A DNA stretch of 64,000 nt from an uncultured Flavobacteriales bacterium (GTDB taxonomy: Bacteria; Bacteroidota; Bacteroidia; Flavobacteriales_D; Sanyastnellaceae). The translations under genes were made by a program, and so were the position numbers. The stretch spans positions 1 through 64,000 of the forward strand of contig CALKGK010000012.1 of assembly GCA_938085105.1 (NCBI GenBank), given 5' to 3'. Numbering within the stretch: the stretch's first letter is position 1; every line of letters starts with the position of its first letter. Below the pieces are notes generated by a model, which saw only the letters and a list, made by a program, of their open reading frames with translations, did not search any database and was not told the origin of the DNA. This document shows, one piece after another, positions 52,865-61,375 of the stretch.

Positions 52865-54141
52865 TTGATATTGTTGGTCAGGTATTTTTCTTCGAGGTGC
52901 TTTCCGTACGATTGGCGGATGGCTTCAAACATCATGTCGGCCTGCAAAACATAGCCTTCCCGAGAAAAGTGAATTTTATCTGCTTTGGCCAATCCAGCGC
53001 TCTCCCAATCCGAGATGCTTCCGAGTCCGCCCATGACTTCAAAAAGATCGTAAACGGCTCCTCCATATTCTTCGGCAAGCTCATACATGACCTCTTGAAC
53101 AGCAAAGGCGTTTTTATTGGGGTAACGTCTTCGATAGTAACTGTCGTTATTGGTGATCCACAAGAACTGTACGTTTTCTTTAACGGCGCGAAACTGCTCT
53201 GCAATGGCTTTATAACGCAATTTGAAGTCCTCCTTGTCAAAGTCGTTTTTACTCATGTATGCGTCGTTGATGCCGATGCCAAAGACCACAAGGTCAGCTT
53301 GCAGTAGCTCCAATTCCTTGGGCATTTTTTCACATCTCAAGTAGCTTTTGGTGCTGGCTCCATTGACGCCAATTTCGTGATAAGCGATGCCGCCTTTCTC
53401 ATGGTCCAGGAGTCCTCCAAAGATCTTCACTTCTTCTCCATCTTGAGGATAAAACCTCAGAGCAAGACTGTCTTGTGGGCTGTTCCAATAGTACGTCGTG
53501 GTTCTCAATGTGCTGTCCACTTCAATGCGATCGGCCTTAAGCAAACTTTGGTCGGCCTGAATTTCAATGCTGTGAATGAGGGTGAAGGAATGAAAGCCAT
53601 AGCGACTACTGTCTGTTCGAATGGCGTAGAGATCGAGTCCGCAAGTATCAGAAACACTGCTCACTTCCATGCCACACATTCCCCAAATAGCATCGTGTCT
53701 GCTATGGGCACATCGTTGGGCATCCCATTCCCCGATGCGTTCAAATCTGAGGTTGGATGGTCCGTTGGTTTTGGCCAATTTAAAGGGGAAAAAGAGTCCA
53801 CGTTTCGCGTCCATCCCCGGAGAGATGTTCTGAAAATGCTCCCGCAATCGTTCGCTCAAAACACCCGCTTGAACATGGCTGCCTCCCATGTGAACGATGT
53901 TGAAACTGGCGCTGTCTTCAAACAATGCTCGATCCAAGCTTTCCCAAACATCATCATAGGAGTTCGAATGCTGCGGGAAGTGCAGCACGTTTTCAGCGAG
54001 GTTCAGAAATTCATAATGGGGAAGAGGTAAGGGAAGCGGGTCGTAGCTGAGCTGTGGTTTTTGTTCTTCTTCGCGAAAAGCAAAAATAACGGTAAGCACG
54101 ACGAGGCTGCTAATCAATCCGGTAATTCCAATGTTTCTCAT
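52861..54141 (-). CDS. SGNH/GDSL-type protein with GGS motif, membrane-anchored
   Basis: Starting at ATG 54141 (one base after the neighbour's TAG) gives 426 residues; a GTG four codons earlier overlaps the neighbour. One transmembrane helix at about 5-21 places the rest outside the membrane. The nucleophile block is HMGGSHVQAG, i.e. GGS (Ser88) where SGNH enzymes have GDS. The other sites fit: Asn292 in GIGINDAY and the Asp388/His391 pair in DKIHF. The block VYDLFEVMGGLGS matches the second SGNH gene upstream, so they are divergent paralogues. Likely O-acetyltransferase or esterase of the cell envelope. Confidence 0.82.
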   Translation of the reverse strand: MRNIGITGLISSLVVLTVIFAFREEEQKPQLSYDPLPLPLPHYEFLNLAENVLHFPQHSNSYDDVWESLDRALFEDSASFNIVHMGGSHVQAGVLSERLREHFQNISPGMDAKRGLFFPFKLAKTNGPSNLRFERIGEWDAQRCAHSRHDAIWGMCGMEVSSVSDTCGLDLYAIRTDSSRYGFHSFTLIHSIEIQADQSLLKADRIEVDSTLRTTTYYWNSPQDSLALRFYPQDGEEVKIFGGLLDHEKGGIAYHEIGVNGASTKSYLRCEKMPKELELLQADLVVFGIGINDAYMSKNDFDKEDFKLRYKAIAEQFRAVKENVQFLWITNNDSYYRRRYPNKNAFAVQEVMYELAEEYGGAVYDLFEVMGGLGSISDWESAGLAKADKIHFSREGYVLQADMMFEAIRQSYGKHLEEKYLTNNIK

Positions 54142-54142
54142 T

Positions 54143-55633
54143 CTATTGCTCACCCTTTCGCTGTTTCCACTGATTGTATTCTTTCATGAAGGATTGATTG
54201 AAGAGTTCTCCAATTTCCTTAGCTCCCTTCGAGGTGAAGTGAACGTAATCTTTTCCAGCTAGTGGCGGATCGGCGTTTACCCAACTTTCCATGGAATTTT
54301 CTCCTCCCATCACTTCATAGATGTCCCAAAATCCACATCCGTTACTGAGTGCAGCTTCCTTGAGTGCGTCGCGAACGACGGTGAGATAGGGGTAGGTGAT
54401 AAATTCATCGTCCACTTTTTTGGCCATATCTGAAGGACCTATTACTACGAATGTTGCTTCAGGCATCAGGCTTTTAAGACGAACGATTTGTGATGCAAAC
54501 CACCTCCCGTAGTTCTTAGCTTGGGTACTGTCTTTCACGTAAGGCACACTATTCCCACCATACTGAAGCAAAACGAGTCTTGGGTTCAATTGCTTGTAGT
54601 GCTGAGCGAGTTGTTCTTGATCGATTTTCTTGAACAAGGTTCCCGAGCTTCCTCTCATGGGGATGTTGTGTACTTGAACTCCTTTGTACGAACCGAAATT
54701 CACGGCATAGAACTCAGGAGAAGCACTTCCGAGGACTTCGATTTTGAAGTTTTTCACCTTTTCATTGAAGCCAATATTCTTGTATTTCAACTCTTCACTA
54801 ACCAATAAGGTATCGCTTGCTATAATGCTGTCGTTCAGCCAGTAGTTAACTCTTCCTGGGGCTGGAGTGTGTCCGTAAAAAATCCCAGCACGTTGAAAGC
54901 TTCGTGTATTGGAATAGCCCAATCGGGAAGGTTCAAAGGTGACGAAAGCTGAGCTGTCTTCAATGCTCATTGCTTGAGCAAAGGCGGCGAGCAAGCCATA
55001 CCTTTTATGTTCGATGCGTTCATCGGTTTTTCCATAGAGGGTGAAGCGCTCAAAGGATTGTTTTTCTTTTTGTTTGATGGCGGAAGAGGGCACAACTTCA
55101 ACAACGGGAACGAGTCCGGGACCTTTTCCTCCCCATTTGCCTTGCCAGTGTTTTCTCAAGATATTGGTAATGCGGTCGGTTTCAATTTGCGAATCGCCAT
55201 AGTGCAAGATGTCCACGAGCTCTTTGTCGCTATTCTCTAGCGCTTCAAACAAGGGGGCAAAAAAGGAAGTTTCTCCTTTTGGAACTTGAATTTTTAAACG
55301 TTCCAAGGCTTTTTGAACTTCGATGGCTTTCAACCTTGCTGTTTCGATAGAGTCCAGACGCATTTCTTTGGCGCTAGGGGCACTTTTGCTTTTTACGCTG
55401 CTGCTATCTTCTGGGCTGTCTTCATCTGTGTGATAGCTGCTCAATAGTGCATTCACATCAAGCTTCTTTTTTTTCTTTTTGAAGGGTTGAAAGTCTTCCA
55501 CCTGAGCAAATTTCAGCTCAAAATCATCGCCAATTTGAATGCCTTCTTTTGGCCAAACGCTTGCAATGGCGAAAGAGGCTGCACCTACGATGAAGAGACA
55601 TAAAAAGGTAGTAAAGGGTGAAATTGTACTCAT
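54143..55633 (-). CDS. SGNH/GDSL-type protein with canonical GDS, membrane-anchored
   Basis: A 496-residue paralogue of the neighbouring gene. One N-terminal membrane helix (about 9-27) then a Lys-rich linker (FKKKKKK at 51-57) and a charged coil (90-115). The SGNH domain has the canonical HYGDSQIE (Ser148), Gly328 in MRGSSGT, Asn361 in QYGGNS and Asp462/His465 in DYVHF, so all four family blocks are intact. It shares the YEVMGGENS block with the GGS paralogue. It overlaps the LysM gene by four bases. The likely role is transfer of acetyl groups to, or removal from, peptidoglycan or glycan. Confidence 0.87.
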   Translation of the reverse strand: MSTISPFTTFLCLFIVGAASFAIASVWPKEGIQIGDDFELKFAQVEDFQPFKKKKKKLDVNALLSSYHTDEDSPEDSSSVKSKSAPSAKEMRLDSIETARLKAIEVQKALERLKIQVPKGETSFFAPLFEALENSDKELVDILHYGDSQIETDRITNILRKHWQGKWGGKGPGLVPVVEVVPSSAIKQKEKQSFERFTLYGKTDERIEHKRYGLLAAFAQAMSIEDSSAFVTFEPSRLGYSNTRSFQRAGIFYGHTPAPGRVNYWLNDSIIASDTLLVSEELKYKNIGFNEKVKNFKIEVLGSASPEFYAVNFGSYKGVQVHNIPMRGSSGTLFKKIDQEQLAQHYKQLNPRLVLLQYGGNSVPYVKDSTQAKNYGRWFASQIVRLKSLMPEATFVVIGPSDMAKKVDDEFITYPYLTVVRDALKEAALSNGCGFWDIYEVMGGENSMESWVNADPPLAGKDYVHFTSKGAKEIGELFNQSFMKEYNQWKQRKGEQ

Positions 55634-57012
55634 GGTTTTTGACGAATAATGAGTTTTTGTCCTGGACGGATATCAGTACTGATCTTGTTCCATTTCATGA
55701 TGTCATCAGCGGAAACACCGGGGTATTTCTGGGCAATCAACCAAAGACTATCTCCACTTTTAACGGTGTAAACGCTTTCTTTTGCAGCCGGGCTCAATGA
55801 AACATCAGAAGTAGATGCTTCTCGGTCTTCTGATTTGTTTTTGTTTTTCTTCGTTTCAGGTTTTGTGATGGCATAGATGAGCAATCTTTGTCCAACATCA
55901 ATGCGATCACTTCGGAGCTGATTCCAATCCATGATTTGACTTACGCGAACTCCAAACTTTCCTGCAATTTTTCCCAGGACATCTCCACTTTGAACGATGT
56001 ATTCGTTCTCTTCTCCTTTGGGAGCGGGCGGCGGACTGGGTTTTTTAACGGTTGGTTTCCAAGCATAAAGCGAATCTGCTCGTTGTTTGAAAAGCTCCAT
56101 TTTTTCCACAGGAATGATTAATGGAACTGCTCGGTATGGTCCAGGGATGAGCTGACCGATGTACGCAGGATTCATGCTATTGAAGGTGTTTTTCTCAAGT
56201 TGAAGGATGGAAATCAAGGCTTCTTTATGAATGGTATCAGTGATGGGGATGGCGTCAAAAGCATTGAATTCATTCAACCAAAAAACAAGTTGGTTCTCTC
56301 TTTCAAAGTTTTCTCTCAATCGAATACACACCTTCAAAGCGCGAAAAACATTGATCATTTCTGGGTCGAGAAGAATTTCAGCCTCAGTTCGAGCATTGGT
56401 CCACTTCGCACCTTTCACAAAAGCGGCGATGGTTTTGATGTGACTTTCCTCGAATACATCAAAATAAGCCCGAAGTAGCTCAGTAGCCGACTCCGTAGCA
56501 ATGGAAGGAGCTCTGCGTTCGTCGATGTTCTGATCAACTCGAAGACCTTGTCTTTTTGCCCGCACGAAATCCAAGGCCCAGAGTCCTGCTTGGTCTTTGT
56601 TGTTTCTAAAAGAAGGGTTTAGTCCGCTCAACACCATGGTTAAAAAAGCATAATCTCGATCCATGCCTACGCGCTCGAGATGTTTATGCAAGAGTGGGAA
56701 ATAAACATCAGCCAAAGACTGTATTTCTAGAAAACGCTGGCAGTTTTGGTTTAAAAGCAATTCAATGTATTCGTTTTCTTTCTCAGGGTTCAGGGGAAGT
56801 GCTTCTAGTGCAATTTCAAATGGACTTTTACTTGCGATGATGTCTTTGAATGGGGGAGGACAAGCAGGATTTTGAGGCAAGCGTTTTGTAATGCTTTGAT
56901 GAAACCAAGAGTTGACATCGGGTTGCCAGCGTTGAGAGACTTCCGTAGCACTGTGTTGTGCAATCGCGGCCAAAGGGATCAAGCACCAAAAAAGTAGCGC
57001 GAAAAATTTCAT
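55630..57012 (-). CDS. LysM protein with inactive lytic transglycosylase-like domain
   Basis: A 460-residue exported protein: signal peptide (1-19), an N-terminal domain aligned to MltD-type lytic transglycosylases (about 100-215) and two LysM domains (336-382 and 414-457) that bind peptidoglycan. In active enzymes the domain begins ESxxNP; here it is MVLSGLNPSF with Leu128 at the Glu position, and the later AYNxGxxxV is AAFVKGAKW. Other marks such as QAGLWALDF and DERRAPSIATESA are conserved. It is thus likely a catalytically dead murein-binding subunit. A -7-like TATCTTTA box (57017-57024) sits four bases before the ATG. It heads the acylation operon. Confidence 0.85.
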   Translation of the reverse strand: MKFFALLFWCLIPLAAIAQHSATEVSQRWQPDVNSWFHQSITKRLPQNPACPPPFKDIIASKSPFEIALEALPLNPEKENEYIELLLNQNCQRFLEIQSLADVYFPLLHKHLERVGMDRDYAFLTMVLSGLNPSFRNNKDQAGLWALDFVRAKRQGLRVDQNIDERRAPSIATESATELLRAYFDVFEESHIKTIAAFVKGAKWTNARTEAEILLDPEMINVFRALKVCIRLRENFERENQLVFWLNEFNAFDAIPITDTIHKEALISILQLEKNTFNSMNPAYIGQLIPGPYRAVPLIIPVEKMELFKQRADSLYAWKPTVKKPSPPPAPKGEENEYIVQSGDVLGKIAGKFGVRVSQIMDWNQLRSDRIDVGQRLLIYAITKPETKKNKNKSEDREASTSDVSLSPAAKESVYTVKSGDSLWLIAQKYPGVSADDIMKWNKISTDIRPGQKLIIRQKP

Positions 57013-57016
57013 GGAG

Positions 57017-57024
57017 TAAAGATA
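57017..57024 (-). promoter_or_regulatory. Promoter -7 box TATCTTTA of the acylation operon
   Basis: TATCTTTA, one mismatch from TAnnTTTG, ends four bases before the first ATG. A TTC about 21 bases upstream may serve as -33. Transcription would start at about the start codon. Confidence 0.4.
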
Positions 57025-57188
57025 CTAGGGGGAGCACCAGCATTCGAAGTTGAAAAGTAGGAAGTTATGAACGTGACAATATGAGTACGTTTTGAAGCTT
57101 CGGAAATGTCCTACGAACAGGGAAGCATACGGACGAAACCTTTCCTCTTTTTGTTCCGTAATATCACACAACCTCTTTAAACAATGCT

Positions 57189-57671
57189 ATGAAAATGCAC
57201 GCCAACTATGCCAACGCTTTGAGCGCTCGCGTTAAAGAAATGAAAGATCGCGGCTACTCTTCTCAGGATGTAACCATCAATTTTAAGCCACATGATTTTG
57301 TGTTCTCTACCTTCTTTGAGGCCAGCGATTTACATGGTTTTTATATCGGCGGACTACCTCATACCATTGAGCTTTTTGAAATATTCAGATCTGCATTTCC
57401 AAAAAAGTGGGAAGAACTCACTTGTGGGATGCGCGATAAAGACGGAGACCAAGTTTACCACGCTGCACACAATCTAAAACCGCTCTTTCGGATGATTGGG
57501 ATTTGCCGCTTCAATGAATTTTTGAATATCCTCACTCAACGAAAAACAGCGGTAGATCAAGACAAAGAAAATGCCTTTCAGAGCATTGAGTCCAGATTAC
57601 CACAAATCATGTATATGACCGCTGTTGAAGTAGCACGAATGAAAAACTACATCGCAACGAGTGCCCAATAA
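57189..57671 (+). CDS. Hpt-domain-like phosphotransfer protein
   Basis: A 160-residue helical protein containing YHAAHNLKPLFRMIG, matching the Hpt motif HxLKGxxxxxG with His94 as phospho-acceptor; the usual Gly after Lys is Pro here, which is unusual. The flanking helices (62-80, 105-125) fit a four-helix bundle. No kinase or other domain. It sits 36 bases upstream of a LytTR regulator, so the two may form a phosphorelay output. The first ATG (57189) is followed by a second two codons later. Confidence 0.7.
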   Translation: MKMHANYANALSARVKEMKDRGYSSQDVTINFKPHDFVFSTFFEASDLHGFYIGGLPHTIELFEIFRSAFPKKWEELTCGMRDKDGDQVYHAAHNLKPLFRMIGICRFNEFLNILTQRKTAVDQDKENAFQSIESRLPQIMYMTAVEVARMKNYIATSAQ

Positions 57672-57707
57672 CCTTTAAAATCTCTCTAACCACCAACACC
57701 CTAGCTT

Positions 57708-58409
57708 ATGAAACTCAGATGTATCGTTGTTGATGACGAAACCATGGCCAGAGCTTCCGTGAAGCATCTTTGCCAAACGCACGAGAATATTGAATTTGAC
57801 TGCGCCTTCGAAAATGCGAAGGATGCCTTGCATTACTTAAAGCACAACCACGTGGATCTTGTTTTTCTTGATGTTGAGATGCCCGACCTCAACGGCTTTC
57901 AATTACTGAAATCTTTAGAGTCCGCTCCCAACGTGATCTTCACAACATCGCACAAGAGCTATGCCTTTGATGCCTTTGAAGTGAAGGCTGTGGATTTTAT
58001 TTCTAAACCCATCAAGTCGAGCCGTTTTCAAGAAGCGGTTCAAAAAGTACTCGATTTGGAAGAATTAAAACAAAGCAATGGAGCAGAGGAAGGATACATT
58101 TACGTTAAAACTGACGGAAAACTCACTCGTGTAGAGTATACTGACATTCTTTATATCGAAAGCATGAAGGACTATGTGAATATTCGCACCAAGGCAGGAC
58201 GATTAGTCGTTCACTCTACCTTAAAAAAGATGCAGGAAACTTTGGAGGAGGATGGTCGTTTTGTTCGAGTTCATAGAAGCTTTATTTGCAACGTCAACCA
58301 AGTGGTCGATTTCTTGAAAAATGAGATCATCATAGGCGATTATTCTTTGCCCGTTTCAAGAGCACATAAACAAGGATTATTGTTGCATCTCAGAGATAAA
58401 AGCGCATGA
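57708..58409 (+). CDS. LytTR family response regulator
   Basis: A 233-residue regulator with a receiver domain (1-110; Asp55 in LVFLDVEMPDLNGF, acidic pair near residues 9-10, Lys100 in FISKPIK) and a LytTR DNA-binding domain (about 127-228; IYVKTDGKLTRVEYTDILYIESMKDYVNI, then FVRVHRSFICN). It would bind direct-repeat sites as a dimer after phosphorylation. It follows the Hpt gene on the same strand. A LytS-type kinase is encoded at 26819-28666 but not next to it. Confidence 0.92.
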   Translation: MKLRCIVVDDETMARASVKHLCQTHENIEFDCAFENAKDALHYLKHNHVDLVFLDVEMPDLNGFQLLKSLESAPNVIFTTSHKSYAFDAFEVKAVDFISKPIKSSRFQEAVQKVLDLEELKQSNGAEEGYIYVKTDGKLTRVEYTDILYIESMKDYVNIRTKAGRLVVHSTLKKMQETLEEDGRFVRVHRSFICNVNQVVDFLKNEIIIGDYSLPVSRAHKQGLLLHLRDKSA

Positions 58410-58534
58410 ACTCCCGAATAACGTGAAAAAACAACCATCCATCGAAAGTTTGATTGGGCTTCGGATGAAGCATAGTATTTTCGTCTTGCGATAGAGGATG
58501 GTGAACTGAAATCGCAACACATTTATTTGTGTTT

Positions 58535-58565
58535 AAAGGGGTTGGATGGTGTTCCAACCCTTTTT
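58535..58565 (+). terminator. Intrinsic terminator after the LytTR gene
   Basis: AAAGGGGTTGGA, a short loop and TCCAACCC followed by five or more T residues on the plus strand make a strong hairpin. It lies 126 bases beyond the LytTR stop; no other plus-strand gene is closer, so a long 3' UTR or a short RNA may be present between. Confidence 0.8.
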
Positions 58566-58609
58566 CGTTTGTTTAACAGATTTTCCCATTCCAACTGCTG
58601 ACCAAAAGT

Positions 58610-58617
58610 TACCTTTG
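58610..58617 (+). promoter_or_regulatory. Promoter -7 box TACCTTTG for the 58636 gene
   Basis: A perfect TAnnTTTG box whose last G lies 19 bases before the ATG at 58636. I find no TTG at the expected 17-base distance upstream, so activation by a factor is possible. Confidence 0.35.
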
Positions 58618-58635
58618 ACACAGACTTAGTCAGTA

Positions 58636-59208
58636 ATGAGACCTCTCTACTATATTGTCCTTTGTAGCGCTTTTTTGCTACTCACGAAACCACTGTTGAG
58701 CCAAGGAGCCAAGGGGGGCGAATTGCGTCCAGTTATTGGAGGCGGCTTTTTGAGTGGAGGGAGTTTTTCTCCAAATCAATTTAATTATTTAAGTGGTGGA
58801 ATGGCCCGTTTCGGACTCCAGAGATCATTCCTACAGAAGCATGATGTAGCACTCATCTTAGGGGTGAACCAGTTCGATAAAGATGTCTTTTTTCCATTGG
58901 CAGTTCAGTTCAGGTGGGTGAATGATCCAAACAAAGCTTTGGGCTTGTTGACTACTTTTGGTTACTCTTCCGGAAAGGGAGAGTTTGAAATCGAGAGCGA
59001 CGAATATGAACTCGAAGGAGGTTTCTACTTCGAACTTGGAGCCCAATGGAAATTCGATCTTGGAAAAGATTGGGCAATGATGCCCAGTGTGTCCTTATCT
59101 CGTCAGCCTGCAATTTTGGAATTCACTCCTGATTTTGGAGATGAATACAAAATCAAAGACGATCGGATCGCTCTTATGTTTGCCGTTTATCTTCAATTGG
59201 GTCGATGA
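58636..59208 (+). CDS. Exported beta-barrel-like protein of unknown function
   Basis: The 190-residue product has a signal peptide (1-22, ending LLSQ) and alternating short strands rich in Gly, Phe and Tyr (GLLTTFGYSSGKGEFEI, GFYFELGAQWKFDLG, MFAVYLQLGR), as in small outer-membrane barrels of about eight strands. I cannot assign a family. Its end overlaps the CotH gene by four bases, so they are probably one operon and may function together at the surface. Confidence 0.6.
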   Translation: MRPLYYIVLCSAFLLLTKPLLSQGAKGGELRPVIGGGFLSGGSFSPNQFNYLSGGMARFGLQRSFLQKHDVALILGVNQFDKDVFFPLAVQFRWVNDPNKALGLLTTFGYSSGKGEFEIESDEYELEGGFYFELGAQWKFDLGKDWAMMPSVSLSRQPAILEFTPDFGDEYKIKDDRIALMFAVYLQLGR

Positions 59209-61370
59209 GAATTCTCTTCACCATATTCCTTTTTACTTTCGTGTTGATGAGTTCAAGCCTGCACTCTCAGGATTTGCGTTTGACGGAATACGGGGAAACC
59301 ACGGGCTTTCATGATTGGCCAAGCTGGTTTGAAATTCAGAATATTGGAGATGAAGCCTTGAACATTCAAGGTGCCGTTCTGAAGTGGAAGGATGAAGTAC
59401 TCTACTCGGCAGCGAACCTGCAACTACAGCCGGGGGAATATTTTACTTTCAGCGTAGAAAACTATCCTTCTAGCGAACGTAAACTGCTTGTGCACCAAAG
59501 CATGTTTGATCCAAGTAGATCGCATTTTAGTCTTCATTTCGAGGGCGATTCAAGTCGATTGAAACACCAATGTGTACCTGAGGGCAGAAGCTATGGTATC
59601 AATGGCTTATTTCAAGAAGTTCATTTTGCCATCCCTTCTTTTGGAACTGAAAACGGAGGAGAAGAGTTGCTCTTTTTACCGATGAATGTTGAAACGAGCC
59701 ATGCATCCGGTTTCTATGGAGAGGAGGTTCATTTGGAATTGACCGATCCCGATTGGCCTGATCAGTACGTGGTTCACAGTATGGAGGGACAAAACTTGGA
59801 GGGAAGAGGAGAAATTTTTCCTGAAGAGGGCATTGTTTTAACAGAACAAACTCCAGTTGCTGAACTCAGCTACATTCCAGCTTCAGGAGAATTTATTCCA
59901 CCTCAAGGAACCATTCAAACAGCTCATGTCCTTCAGATACAGGGGTTCCAAGAAGCTTGTCCGGTAAGTGATGTTCAAAGAGATGTTTACTTTATTGGTG
60001 GCGAAGTGGGGTCCAAATACGAGCTGCCAATCATCAGCATCAGTACCCAAAGAGATGCCCTCTTCGGCGCTGAAGGGATTTATGATTTTGGATCTACGGG
60101 CTTTAATTTTGGCTTCCAAGGAAGAGATTGGGAGCGAGATGCAAGTGTTCACTACTTTGAAAACAACGATCTGAAGCTTCAGCAAAATGTAGGTGTGCGC
60201 ATTCGAGGGAAGTCGAGCCGCTGGTCACCTCAGAAGTCCTTCAAAATTTATGCGCGAGAAGAATATGGGAGAAGCAAGTTGCCCAATGTCTTTTTTGAGG
60301 ATGGCCCCAATGTGCTCAAACGGATCAACATTCGTGGACACCACAACGATTTTATTCGAAGCATGATGACCGATCACTTGGCGATGAATGCGGTGAAAGG
60401 GCTGGACATCGATGCCCCCAACAGCAAGCAAGCCATTCTTTTCCTCAATGGTGAATACTGGGGAATTTACACTCTACAGGACAGCATGGACGATCATTAT
60501 CCCGAGACCTATTATGGTGTGGATGACGATAATGTAGAGTTGTTGGACGGAACAGAGAGTACTTCTTTGAGCTATCATGAAATCATTGCTTACGTTCGAG
60601 ATCATCCCGCTTTAGACGATGAAAACCTCGAATGGATCAGAGAACGTGTGGATTTGGATGCTCTTTTGGTGTACAACGCCGTTCAGATCTACATGGCGAA
60701 TTGGGATTGGCCACAAAAGAACATGAAAGCTTGGACCAGTCCGATCGAAGGGGAGCGACTTCGGTATTTTTTCTTCGATTGTGATGCTTGTTTTAACGAG
60801 TTCCGGCATGAGAGTTTGGGACGATTCTATCCTGAACTGAACCCTAACGAACACTCGATATTTTTATCGACTCTCCTTCGCAACCCTCAAATTCGTGAGC
60901 AATTTGGCCAACTCATGATGAATCTTGTTTCAGATCCTTTGAGCAGTTCAACATTATTAGGCATGATCGATGAAACCGAAGCTCAAATCGTACCTCACAT
61001 TGAAGAACACATCGCAAGATGGAGCTATCCGCAGAATCGCGCCAATTGGGAAAATTCCGTTGAGAGTCTCAGATCCTTTGTGATTCGTAGACCCGAAAAA
61101 ATAGGGAGGATGATGGAATCACTCTTGGGAGACAACATCGTGGTTTATCCCAATCCTATTCAATCCAACCAATTCCTTCATGTAGAGAGTTTTGGCTTTC
61201 TGATGAGCGACTTTGATTACCAAGTCATGAATATTACGGGTGGAGTAGTACAATCTGGATCTTCGAGCATTGAGCAGGTGTTCATTGGAGACCTTCGTCC
61301 GGGAAACTACCTCCTTCAAGTCAAAAAGAACGGATTTGTAGCTTATGCTCGTTTTGTGGTGATGAATTGA
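59205..61370 (+). CDS. CotH-kinase family protein with T9SS type A sorting tail
   Basis: A 721-residue secreted protein. Signal peptide (1-21), an LTD-like beta domain (EYGETTGFHDWPSWFEIQNIGDEALNIQ), a beta-sandwich, then the CotH kinase domain (about 300-560) with RIRGKSSRWSPQKSFKIY, INIRGHHND, ILFLNGEYWGIYTLQDSM and FFFDCDACF. CotH kinases phosphorylate spore-coat and other surface proteins; here the C-terminus VVYPNPIQSN...YARFVVMN is a type A type IX sorting domain, so the kinase acts outside the cell. It may modify exported proteins such as the barrel partner, but this is inference. Confidence 0.85.
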   Translation: MRILFTIFLFTFVLMSSSLHSQDLRLTEYGETTGFHDWPSWFEIQNIGDEALNIQGAVLKWKDEVLYSAANLQLQPGEYFTFSVENYPSSERKLLVHQSMFDPSRSHFSLHFEGDSSRLKHQCVPEGRSYGINGLFQEVHFAIPSFGTENGGEELLFLPMNVETSHASGFYGEEVHLELTDPDWPDQYVVHSMEGQNLEGRGEIFPEEGIVLTEQTPVAELSYIPASGEFIPPQGTIQTAHVLQIQGFQEACPVSDVQRDVYFIGGEVGSKYELPIISISTQRDALFGAEGIYDFGSTGFNFGFQGRDWERDASVHYFENNDLKLQQNVGVRIRGKSSRWSPQKSFKIYAREEYGRSKLPNVFFEDGPNVLKRINIRGHHNDFIRSMMTDHLAMNAVKGLDIDAPNSKQAILFLNGEYWGIYTLQDSMDDHYPETYYGVDDDNVELLDGTESTSLSYHEIIAYVRDHPALDDENLEWIRERVDLDALLVYNAVQIYMANWDWPQKNMKAWTSPIEGERLRYFFFDCDACFNEFRHESLGRFYPELNPNEHSIFLSTLLRNPQIREQFGQLMMNLVSDPLSSSTLLGMIDETEAQIVPHIEEHIARWSYPQNRANWENSVESLRSFVIRRPEKIGRMMESLLGDNIVVYPNPIQSNQFLHVESFGFLMSDFDYQVMNITGGVVQSGSSSIEQVFIGDLRPGNYLLQVKKNGFVAYARFVVMN

Positions 61371-61375
61371 GCCAT

